Assembly: GCA_040905965.1 (NCBI GenBank)
Contig: JBBDQP010000079.1
Span: forward strand, 1-25,325
DNA length: 25,325 bases
Direction: 5' to 3'
Source of the DNA: DATHWB01 sp040905965
Lineage (GTDB): Bacteria > Actinomycetota > Acidimicrobiia > Spongiisociales > ZC4RG35
Positions within the stretch are counted from its first letter, which is position 1, and the number at the start of each line of letters is the position of its first letter. Both the position numbers and the translations under genes were made by a program. Positions 1 to 5,924 of the stretch are shown here, in pieces. The notes beneath the pieces were generated by a model that was given only the letters and a program-made list of their open reading frames with translations, did no database searches and had not been told where the DNA came from.

Positions 1-799
1 ACTCGTCTGCGGTGCGGTGATGGCGGGCGATCTGGCTGATCCGGTCGATGATCTCTTGGCCCCTGATCGGGTCGAGACCGGTGAGGAGCAATGACAGGGT
101 CCCGTCTGCTTCGGTCCATGAGGTCAGCCGCCGGTCAGAGACCGCCCGGTCTTGTTCGAGCCGGATGCTGTCGGGGTCGACTTCGAGACACAACCGTCGC
201 AGCCGGACCCGTAACTGTCCGGTGGTCATCGAAAGGGCGTCGTCTCCGAGGGCAGCGACCACTGCCCTGGCGTGGGCGATGGGCAGGTGGGCGGTGGATC
301 CGATGATCACTTTGGCCCTGGCCAGATCGATACGACCCGCCCCCAACAGGTCGAACACTGCTGGGAGACGTTCGATCAGGTCATGGGCCAATGCCAGGTT
401 GGCGTCTGCGGTCCGGCGGGTCCATCCGAGCGCGGCCCGGGTCTCCATTGACGCTCCCGCCGCCGGATCCTCGATGTCTTCAGCCAACTGGTCATAGGCG
501 TCTGACACTGAGTGGAGGGCGGCCATGGTGGCTGCGTTCCCGGCGGCGTTGAGCCGTTCTTGGGCCTGGAGGAACCGGACCCGGTCCCGACCAGACAACC
601 CGGAGAGGTCGATCCTGGATAACAGGATGGCCAGTATCGGATCCGCCGGCCACGACTCGACACCTTCGGGCAGGAACGGGGCCTCCGGTTCAGGCGGAGA
701 CTGCTCATATTCGGCGATCAGTCGGTCGATCCGCTCATCCTCACGGGCCAGATCAGCCGCCGAAAAGGCCGTTTCAGGTCGGATACGTGTAGCGAACAT
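1..799 (-). CDS. DUF222 / 13E12-family protein, 5' part (probable HNH endonuclease)
   Basis: The minus-strand frame is open from an ATG at 799 to the left edge, so only the N-terminal ~266 residues are visible. The translation has the DUF222 pattern: an acidic N-terminal helix (SAADLAREDERIDRLIAEYE), then SGRDRVRFLQAQERLNA, a TRRTADANLALAHDLIERLP segment, and TEADGTLSLLLTGLDPIRG near the edge. Family members usually carry a C-terminal HNH nuclease domain, which would lie outside the window. They are multi-copy in mycobacteria (13E12 repeats), and several are LexA-controlled there. A LexA-type box covers the start codon here. An in-frame GTG at 811 is an alternative start, but it lies inside the apparent -10 element, so I prefer 799. 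The biological role is unknown; a nuclease or mobile-element-like function is inference. Confidence 0.85.
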   Translation of the reverse strand, partial: MFATRIRPETAFSAADLAREDERIDRLIAEYEQSPPEPEAPFLPEGVESWPADPILAILLSRIDLSGLSGRDRVRFLQAQERLNAAGNAATMAALHSVSDAYDQLAEDIEDPAAGASMETRAALGWTRRTADANLALAHDLIERLPAVFDLLGAGRIDLARAKVIIGSTAHLPIAHARAVVAALGDDALSMTTGQLRVRLRRLCLEVDPDSIRLEQDRAVSDRRLTSWTEADGTLSLLLTGLDPIRGQEIIDRISQIARHHRTADE

Positions 800-806
800 C
801 TGTTCG
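793..806. promoter_or_regulatory. LexA (SOS) box over the DUF222 gene start
   Basis: CGAACATCTGTTCG is a perfect inverted repeat of the actinobacterial SOS box form CGAAC-R-N2-Y-GTTCG. It spans the ATG of the minus-strand DUF222 gene and lies directly downstream of the likely -10 (810-815), where LexA would block initiation. SOS boxes ahead of 13E12-family genes are known in Mycobacterium tuberculosis. Confidence 0.75.
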
Positions 807-809
807 ATC

Positions 810-815
810 ACACTA
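810..815 (-). promoter_or_regulatory. Putative -10 element (TAGTGT) of the DUF222 gene
   Basis: TAGTGT on the minus strand fits TANNNT and ends 10 bases before the ATG at 799. This predicts a transcript with a leader of only a few bases. No convincing -35 is visible. The SOS box begins a few bases downstream. Confidence 0.4.
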
Positions 816-877
816 CCAAACCCCACCGACAAAAACCAGAGCCCTGACATGGGACTCTGACGGAACGACAAGCCGGT

Positions 878-903
878 TAGGGTCCGTCCGGTATCTCGTG
901 GAG
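878..903 (+). promoter_or_regulatory. Putative -10 (TAGGGT) and RBS (GGAG) for the 910 gene
   Basis: TAGGGT at 878-883 fits TANNNT, with initiation expected near 890. GGAG at 900-903 lies 6 bases before the ATG at 910, a normal Shine-Dalgarno spacing, and favours 910 over the in-frame GTG at 898. This appears to be one of the few leadered genes in the window. Confidence 0.4.
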
Positions 904-909
904 TGTCTG

Positions 910-1716
910 ATGTCAGCTTTCGAAGGCAGACTGTGGCCTGCGGGTGAACCCGGGTCGGCCATCCCGATTCGAGCCTTGATTGAACAGAGCCTGATCAGGT
1001 TCGAGTCCGAGGGTGCCGCCATCGCCGAATGGCCGACCGCGGACATTTCGATTCGAAGGAAGGACGATGGTTTCCACATTGTCGCCGGACCGGATCACGT
1101 CGTGTTCCACACCACGCAGACAGGATTCGTCGCCGCCGTAACCGGTACCTCGTCGGGCACTGTCTCTGACCGGATCCGTGCTGGCGCCACCGCCAGGCAG
1201 GCAAACGTCGACTCGGAGACGGACCATTCAGGCTCAGTTGTGACCCGCCCGAATCCGGCGTGGACAAGTTGGGTTCGTCTGGCACTACTCGCAGCTTTCC
1301 TATTTCCGTTCATAACGGTTACCTGCCTCGGTGAGCCGGTGGCATCAGTGTCGGGAGCACAGGCTGCGCTCGGTATCGAACCTACGGTCGCGCCAAAGTT
1401 CTCCGGTCAGTTTGCTCAGGAGAGTGAGCCTGATCCCGTCATGCTCGTTGCCCTCGTCCTCGCCGGAGCGGCGACGATCGGAGGAGTCACGGCGCGGTAC
1501 AGCCGACGGTTAGTCGGTTGGATGAGCATCGGGTCAGCGCTTGCTGTGAGTTACTGGTGGTTCAACGCTGCTGCCGACTTGGCGGACGTCGACGCCGTCG
1601 GGTTCGATGTACGGACCGAGCCGGCATTGTGGCTGGTAGTCCTCGGCGGGGCGGCGGTCGGAGCGGTTGATCTCGCTGTATCGCAATCGGGTCGTCCACC
1701 GGGCCCGAGTTCCTGA
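910..1716 (+). CDS. Four-TM membrane protein of unknown function
   Basis: The product is 268 aa and I do not recognise a family with certainty. Residues 1-90 are hydrophilic and beta-rich (FEGRLWPAG, then ADISIRRKDDGFHIVAGPDHVVFHT), reminiscent of PH-like N-terminal domains seen on some bacterial membrane proteins. A Ser/Thr/Arg-rich linker follows. Four hydrophobic segments come next: about 120-142 (WVRLALLAAFLFPFITVTCL), 176-195 (VMLVALVLAGAATIGGVTA), 204-224 (GWMSIGSALAVSYWWFNAAA) and 240-258 (WLVVLGGAAVGAVDLAV). There is no N-terminal signal peptide. ATG 910 was chosen because GGAG lies 6 bases upstream. The gene is divergent from the DUF222 gene. Third codon positions become less GC-rich at the very 3' end, and coding-like sequence continues in the same frame beyond the stop. 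Confidence 0.75.
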   Translation: MSAFEGRLWPAGEPGSAIPIRALIEQSLIRFESEGAAIAEWPTADISIRRKDDGFHIVAGPDHVVFHTTQTGFVAAVTGTSSGTVSDRIRAGATARQANVDSETDHSGSVVTRPNPAWTSWVRLALLAAFLFPFITVTCLGEPVASVSGAQAALGIEPTVAPKFSGQFAQESEPDPVMLVALVLAGAATIGGVTARYSRRLVGWMSIGSALAVSYWWFNAAADLADVDAVGFDVRTEPALWLVVLGGAAVGAVDLAVSQSGRPPGPSS

Positions 1717-1800
1717 GTCCTGGCGTTCACCGACGAGTGGACCCACACGGTCGTCCTCATCGTGGACAACCGCGATGGTGCCTGGTCGCTGGTCATCTGT
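1717..1800 (+). other. Coding-like segment in frame after the stop of the 910 gene
   Basis: After the TGA at 1714-1716 the same frame stays open to about 1907. It starts VLAFTDEWTHTVVLIVDNRD and continues with GAWSLVIC, with nearly every third base G or C as in real genes nearby. It then enters the inverted repeat at 1798. This could be a remnant of a disrupted gene or chance. It has no start codon or RBS of its own that I trust. Confidence 0.25.
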
Positions 1801-1830
1801 CCCCCAGGAGCGAAGCGACGTTGGGGGACA
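1798..1830. repeat. Perfect 9-bp inverted repeat with 15-nt loop
   Basis: TGTCCCCCA (1798-1806) and TGGGGGACA (1822-1830) are perfectly complementary, with a loop beginning GGAGCGAAGCG. No T-tract follows, so a simple intrinsic terminator is not obvious. It lies between two plus-strand genes and looks like a palindromic dispersed element or a factor-dependent termination structure. Confidence 0.5.
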
Positions 1831-1842
1831 CAAGGGGGGTCA

Positions 1843-1870
1843 CCCTCGCCTGACAGCTCGGTCGCGAGGG
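1843..1870. repeat. 7-bp stem CCCTCGC/GCGAGGG, possible dispersed repeat copy 1
   Basis: CCCTCGC (1843-1849) pairs with GCGAGGG (1864-1870) across a 14-nt loop containing GACAG. The same stem, with GACAG in its loop, occurs at 22981-23006, which suggests a REP-like family. Confidence 0.4.
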
Positions 1871-1897
1871 GGAGAGGAATCTGTCACACCCGGTCCG

Positions 1898-1903
1898 TAC
1901 GTT
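1898..1903 (+). promoter_or_regulatory. -10 element TACGTT, leaderless start for the 1910 gene
   Basis: TACGTT is followed by a 6-nt spacer and the ATG at 1910, so transcription would begin on the start codon. No RBS is present. The arrangement matches those at 5144, 5912, 14351, 17010, 20438 and 21752. Confidence 0.55.
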
Positions 1904-1909
1904 GGGCTC

Positions 1910-2263
1910 ATGGATAAATGCACGCATGTGGTTCGGATGGTCAACCGTGAGATCGGCGTCGCCGCGTGCGGCGAATGCGGGACGATCGAGTGGTTCCGGA
2001 ATGGCAGGACGATCGGAGGATTCGACGGGATGGCGGACGTGTTCGGCATGTTCGACCTCGTCGCCACGCTCCCCGGAGTGAGCACGCCGGGACCGGAAGT
2101 GATGCTCTACACCGCACCTCGCGGCGCATCACGCGGCCTACTCGCCGCCCTGCCGATGCGGACCTGGCTGGAAGCCGCTCCCGGGCTGGCGATCAGTCAT
2201 GACGGGCGGCACCTGCTGGTGTCCCCGATCGAACCGGCTCTCACCGGTCGGCCGTCGGCCTGA
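1910..2263 (+). CDS. Small hypothetical protein with N-terminal Cys residues
   Basis: The product is 117 aa with no family I recognise. It begins MDKCTHVVRMVNRE and has a CGEC pair at Cys20/Cys23; together with Cys4 and His6 these could form a small metal site, which is inference. The middle contains GGFDGMADVFGMFDLVATLPGV and the C-terminal part is soluble and mixed alpha/beta. There is no membrane segment or signal peptide. Codons are strongly GC-ending, supporting a real gene. ATG 1910 is supported by the TACGTT element 6 bases upstream, and the longer upstream open frame passes through the repeat region and is not coding-like. It converges with the dehydratase gene, with 7 bases between the stops. 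Confidence 0.7.
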   Translation: MDKCTHVVRMVNREIGVAACGECGTIEWFRNGRTIGGFDGMADVFGMFDLVATLPGVSTPGPEVMLYTAPRGASRGLLAALPMRTWLEAAPGLAISHDGRHLLVSPIEPALTGRPSA

Positions 2264-2270
2264 GCCCCGA

Positions 2271-3188
2271 TCAGCCGGTGACGGTGTTCGGGTCACAGTT
2301 GGAACCGCACACGACGACCACCATTTCGCCAGCCCGTTCGGGCTCGAAGGCTTTGGTGTGTAACGCAGCCAGCGCGGCGGCGCCTCCCGGTTCGACGACG
2401 AGCCGGAACTCGTCCCACAGAAAACGCTGAGCGGCACGAATGTCGTCGTCGGCGACGAGGACGCTGTGAGTGACGCCCCGGGAAATGGCGTCGAACGGCG
2501 CCTCCCCCACGATCTTGGATCCGAGACTGTCGGCGGCGACGGATGACACCTCGACGGGCACCGGATGGCCGGCGGCGATCGCGGCGTGGATCGTCGGTGC
2601 ACCGGTCGGCTCCACCGCGACCAGGTCCACGGCACCCTCCCACCAGCCGGCAGCACCTGCGATGAAACCCCCGCCCCCGGCAGCCATGAACACCGTCCCG
2701 ATGTTCTCGACCTGACTGCTCAGTTCCCTCGCCATCGTGCCCTGTCCGGCCACGGTGGCGGGATGGTCGTAGGCGTGGATCTCGCACGCTCCCGTCTCTT
2801 CCGCCCGTTCCAACGAGGCGGCGAGCGCGTCCCAATACTGCGGTCCTGCCACCGTGACCGTCGCTCCGTACCGGGCGATGTTCTTGCGCTTTATCTCGGG
2901 AGTGACCTCCGCCACGAAAATCTCACACGGGATCCCGAGCGTGGAAGCCACGTACGCAAGGGCTGCACCGTGATTGCCGCCGGAGGCAGCGAGAACTCCT
3001 GCAGCCGGGATCTCCGCCTCGCCGAGGACCCTGTTGAACGCACCTCGCGGCTTGAACGATCCCGTGTACTGCAGCAGCTCGAGTTTCAAGTGGACCCGGC
3101 GACCCTCGAACTCGGTGATGATCACAGGCGTCGTCCTCACCCGACCCGCGATACGCGCCGCCGCCTCTTCGACCATCGTCGGGTTCAC
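2271..3188 (-). CDS. PLP-dependent threonine/serine dehydratase family protein
   Basis: The product is a 305-aa fold-type II PLP enzyme expected to deaminate L-threonine or L-serine to 2-oxobutyrate or pyruvate in the cytoplasm. Visible motifs are the PLP-lysine segment GSFKPRG (Lys46), the substrate/PLP loop SGGNHG (69-74) and the phosphate-binding glycine run AAGGGGF (about 169-175). There is no C-terminal ACT regulatory domain, so it is of the short, catabolic or racemase-like type and not the feedback-regulated IlvA type. The start is GTG at 3188, overlapping the stop of the upstream exporter gene by 4 nt (GTGA), which implies translational coupling. Exact substrate (Thr, Ser, hydroxyaspartate) cannot be fixed from motifs alone. 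Confidence 0.88.
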   Translation of the reverse strand: MNPTMVEEAAARIAGRVRTTPVIITEFEGRRVHLKLELLQYTGSFKPRGAFNRVLGEAEIPAAGVLAASGGNHGAALAYVASTLGIPCEIFVAEVTPEIKRKNIARYGATVTVAGPQYWDALAASLERAEETGACEIHAYDHPATVAGQGTMARELSSQVENIGTVFMAAGGGGFIAGAAGWWEGAVDLVAVEPTGAPTIHAAIAAGHPVPVEVSSVAADSLGSKIVGEAPFDAISRGVTHSVLVADDDIRAAQRFLWDEFRLVVEPGGAAALAALHTKAFEPERAGEMVVVVCGSNCDPNTVTG

Positions 3189-5005
3189 CTTGCCGCCGCC
3201 CCTCGGAACTGGGTCCGATGTAGCGTCTCGTACAGACCGCCTTGGGCGAGCAACCCTTCGTGGGTCCCGGATTCGACCAGGCGTCCTTCGTCGATCACGA
3301 GGATTCGATCCGCCCTCTGCACCGTGGAGAGGCGGTGGGCGATCACCAGCGAGGTCCGCTCGAGCATGAGACGTTCGAGCGCGTCCTGAATGAGCGCCTC
3401 CGAGCGCGTGTCGAGGTGACTGGTGGCCTCATCGAGCACGAGAATACGCGGATCCTTGAGGATCACCCTCGCGATGGCGATGCGCTGCTTCTCGCCACCG
3501 GACAGGCGATAGCCACGTTCCCCGACGACCGTGTCGTATCCCTGATCGAGCGACGCGACGAACTCATGGATGTTGGCGGCCCTCGCTGCGACTTCGAGCT
3601 CGTCGAGCGTGGCATCCGGATGGGCGTAACGCAGGTTGGCGGCGATAGTGTCGTGGAAGAGGTACGTCTCCTGAGTGACGATCCCGATGGCGTCGGCGAG
3701 CGAGCCGAGCGTCACGTCGCGCACATCGTGGCCGTCGATCATCACCCGGCCACGCGTCACGTCGTAGAGACGCGGCAGCAGATACGAAATCGTGGTCTTG
3801 CCCGCTCCGGACGGACCAACGAGGGCGACCAGCTGACCGGGCTCGGCACGGAAGGACAGATCCTCGATCGCCCACTCCCGAGTCGACGACATGGCGACCG
3901 GTGAGTCGTCGAATGTCCCTCCCCGGCCGGATCGTCTGAGCCGCTTGACGGCGTCGAGACCCTCAGGGCCGTCCGAGCGGTACGTGAAGAACACATGGTC
4001 GAACTCCACCTCGCCCCGAGCGACGCCGAGGTCGACGGCGTTCGGCGCCTCGGGAAGATCGGAGGACAGATCGAGCACCTCGAAGACTCGCTCGAAGCTG
4101 ACGAGCGACGTTGCGAACTCCACCCGGCTGTTCGAAATCGCTGAGAGCGGCCCATAGAGCTGGGCGAGCAGCCCGGCGAACATGACCAGGGTTCCAATCG
4201 TCACCCGCTCGGGTTCGGTGATGACCAGGTAGCCGCCGACCCACCACACGACGGCAGTGCCGACCGCGCTGACCAGGCCCAGCCCGGCGAAGAACCACCG
4301 GCCGATCATCGCCCTGCGCACGCCGAGATCGCGCACCGCCCCGGCCTCGTGGGCGTACTTGCTCGACTCCGTACCGCTCCTGTTGAAGAGCTTCACGAGC
4401 AGAGCACCGCTGACGTTGAACGTCTCTTGGAGGATCGCCGACATTCCGGCGTTGTGCTCCATCTGCTGTTCCGTGATGGAGCGCAGAACCCTGGCAATGC
4501 GTCGGGCAGGCAAGATGAAGAGCGGGAGGGCGGCAACCGCCAAGAGGGTGAGCATCAGGTCTGCCTGCACCATCACGATCAAGATGAAGACCACCGAGAC
4601 GATGTTCGAGAGAATCGAAACGAACGTGCCCGTGATCGCCTGTTGGGCACCGACGACGTCACTGTTCAGTCGCGAGATCAACTCCCCGGTCTTCGTGGCA
4701 GTGAAGAAGCGGAGCGACATGGATTGCAAGTGCTCGTAGAGCTCGCGGCGGAGATCGAAGATGATCCCCTCCCCCACCCGTGACGACCAATAACGCTGAG
4801 CCAGTCCGATAGCCGAGTTCGCCAGGGGTACCGCCACCATGCCCGCGCCGAGGAGCGTGAGAAGCCCAAGATCGCCTTCCGGGAGGGCGACGTCCACCAA
4901 CTCTCGCGTGATGATTGGGGGGATCACGGTCAGGCCGGAGATCAGGAAGACGGTGGACAACACTCCGATGAGCGCCGAGCGATACGGCCGCCCGTAGGAC
5001 CACAC
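3185..5005 (-). CDS. ABC exporter half-transporter (fused TMD and ATPase)
   Basis: From the GTG at 5005 the product is 606 aa: a six-helix exporter domain (about 10-290), then a nucleotide-binding domain. The NBD has Walker A GPSGAGKT (about 395-402), Q-loop TQETYLF, signature LSGGEKQR (about 499), Walker B ILVLDEATSHLD (about 520-530) and H-loop AHRLST (about 556). An insertion of roughly 36 residues lies between FFTYR and WAIEDLSF near the start of the NBD, as I recall from a subgroup of actinobacterial exporters. It probably works as a homodimer exporting lipid, drug or peptide; substrate unknown. The true N-terminus is probably upstream: the frame is open to 5125 and encodes GGWYSYLQYDEEADRP, typical of this subfamily, but no ATG/GTG/TTG lies there. 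The gene is the first of a pair with the dehydratase. Confidence 0.9.
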   Translation of the reverse strand: MWSYGRPYRSALIGVLSTVFLISGLTVIPPIITRELVDVALPEGDLGLLTLLGAGMVAVPLANSAIGLAQRYWSSRVGEGIIFDLRRELYEHLQSMSLRFFTATKTGELISRLNSDVVGAQQAITGTFVSILSNIVSVVFILIVMVQADLMLTLLAVAALPLFILPARRIARVLRSITEQQMEHNAGMSAILQETFNVSGALLVKLFNRSGTESSKYAHEAGAVRDLGVRRAMIGRWFFAGLGLVSAVGTAVVWWVGGYLVITEPERVTIGTLVMFAGLLAQLYGPLSAISNSRVEFATSLVSFERVFEVLDLSSDLPEAPNAVDLGVARGEVEFDHVFFTYRSDGPEGLDAVKRLRRSGRGGTFDDSPVAMSSTREWAIEDLSFRAEPGQLVALVGPSGAGKTTISYLLPRLYDVTRGRVMIDGHDVRDVTLGSLADAIGIVTQETYLFHDTIAANLRYAHPDATLDELEVAARAANIHEFVASLDQGYDTVVGERGYRLSGGEKQRIAIARVILKDPRILVLDEATSHLDTRSEALIQDALERLMLERTSLVIAHRLSTVQRADRILVIDEGRLVESGTHEGLLAQGGLYETLHRTQFRGAAAR

Positions 5006-5122
5006 GCGGCGGAGCAGACGGCGGTCGACCGACGGCCGGTCGGCCTCCTCGTCATATTGGAGATAGCTGTACCAGCCACCGGAATGAAAGATCGCGAGAC
5101 TCGCAGGGTCGGGGACTGCCGG

Positions 5123-5128
5123 AGGTTA
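5123..5128 (-). promoter_or_regulatory. Putative -10 TAACCT for the ABC exporter gene
   Basis: TAACCT on the minus strand is followed by 6 nt and then an in-frame GTC codon (5116-5114), where the other leaderless genes have ATG or GTG. The in-frame upstream stop TAA (5128-5126) is part of this hexamer. Position fits a promoter divergent from that at 5144. Confidence 0.35.
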
Positions 5129-5143
5129 CCGCCGCTCGCGACG

Positions 5144-5149
5144 TAGCCT
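5144..5149 (+). promoter_or_regulatory. -10 element TAGCCT, leaderless start for the 5156 gene
   Basis: TAGCCT is followed by a 6-nt spacer and then the GTG start codon at 5156. There is no RBS in the spacer. It is nearly identical to the element before the amine oxidase gene (20438). Confidence 0.55.
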
Positions 5150-5155
5150 CTCGGC

Positions 5156-5905
5156 GTGATCCACGCGATCGACGCCTCGCATCCGGACGAACCGGCCCTC
5201 GACACGGGCATCTCCCACGCGATCGTCCGCGCGGTTGGGGATAGCCGGCTCGGCGAGACTTTCCGCCTCCATCGGGCAACCAGAATCGTGGCATTCGGAC
5301 GACAGGATCGGCTGGCCCCGGAATACGGCGAAGCTGTCCATGCGGCGCGTGACGCCGGGTACTTCGCGGTGGAGCGGCTGGCCGGTGGACGCGCCGCCGT
5401 CTTTCACGAGGACACCCTCGCCTTCTCCTGGGCGATTCCCGCTGCCCAACCCCGAGAAGGAATCACGGAGCGGTTCGAAATCATCAGTCGCATACTCGTC
5501 GACTCCTTCCGAGATCTGGGGGCGGACGCCCGAGTCGGCGAGCTACCCGGCGAGTACTGCCCGGGTGCGTACAGCGTCAACGTCGGTGGCGTCGCAAAGG
5601 TGATGGGAGTCGGCCAGCGTCTGGTTCGAGGCGCTGCCCACGTCGGGGGCGTCATCGTCGTCGACGGGGGTCGAAGGATCGCCGACGTCCTCATCCCCGT
5701 CTACCAAGCGCTGGAACTCGAGTGGGATCCGCGCACCTCAGGCGATCTTGCCGATCACATCCCCGCAGTCACGATCACCGATGTTGCCGATGCAGTCATG
5801 TCGCGTCTGGCGCTCCACGACACTGTTGTCCCCACCTCGCTCCCCGACTGGATCGTCGCCGAGGGTCGACATCTGGCCCCCGGCCACATCGCTCCGGCCG
5901 CCTGA
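5156..5905 (+). CDS. Lipoate-protein ligase / octanoyltransferase family protein
   Basis: The product is 249 aa with the BPL/LplA/LipB fold. It attaches, or transfers, lipoyl or octanoyl groups onto the lysine of lipoyl domains (2-oxoacid dehydrogenases, glycine cleavage H protein). Visible motifs are ERLAGGRAAVFHEDTLAFSW (73-92, the RxxGGGAVxH-type acyl-binding loop) and NVGGVAKVMGVGQR (142-155) with the conserved Lys148. Cys135 in GEYCPG sits 13 residues before that lysine, close to the position of the catalytic Cys of LipM-type octanoyltransferases, which have about 15. The separate C-terminal domain of E. coli LplA is absent. The choice between a ligase and a LipM-like transferase is therefore open. 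The start is GTG 5156, supported by the TAGCCT element; the gene is divergent from the ABC exporter. Confidence 0.85.
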   Translation: MIHAIDASHPDEPALDTGISHAIVRAVGDSRLGETFRLHRATRIVAFGRQDRLAPEYGEAVHAARDAGYFAVERLAGGRAAVFHEDTLAFSWAIPAAQPREGITERFEIISRILVDSFRDLGADARVGELPGEYCPGAYSVNVGGVAKVMGVGQRLVRGAAHVGGVIVVDGGRRIADVLIPVYQALELEWDPRTSGDLADHIPAVTITDVADAVMSRLALHDTVVPTSLPDWIVAEGRHLAPGHIAPAA

Positions 5906-5911
5906 ACGCCG

Positions 5912-5917
5912 TAACGT
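5912..5917 (+). promoter_or_regulatory. -10 element TAACGT, leaderless start for the aroQ fusion
   Basis: TAACGT lies 7 nt before the GTG start codon at 5925, in the 19-bp gap after the upstream gene. The fusion gene therefore may have its own promoter despite tight packing. Confidence 0.5.
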
Positions 5918-5924
5918 CGCAGTC

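Noticed and set aside
2565..3389. 274-codon plus-strand frame across the dehydratase/ABC genes
   Set aside because: It lies antisense to two well-supported genes, is Arg/His-rich and lacks any motif.
5748..5924. 5' extension of the aroQ fusion frame to an ATG at 5748
   Set aside because: It overlaps the lipoyl-transferase gene in another frame and encodes Ser/Arg/Pro-rich sequence, whereas AroQ proteins start near the GTG at 5925.
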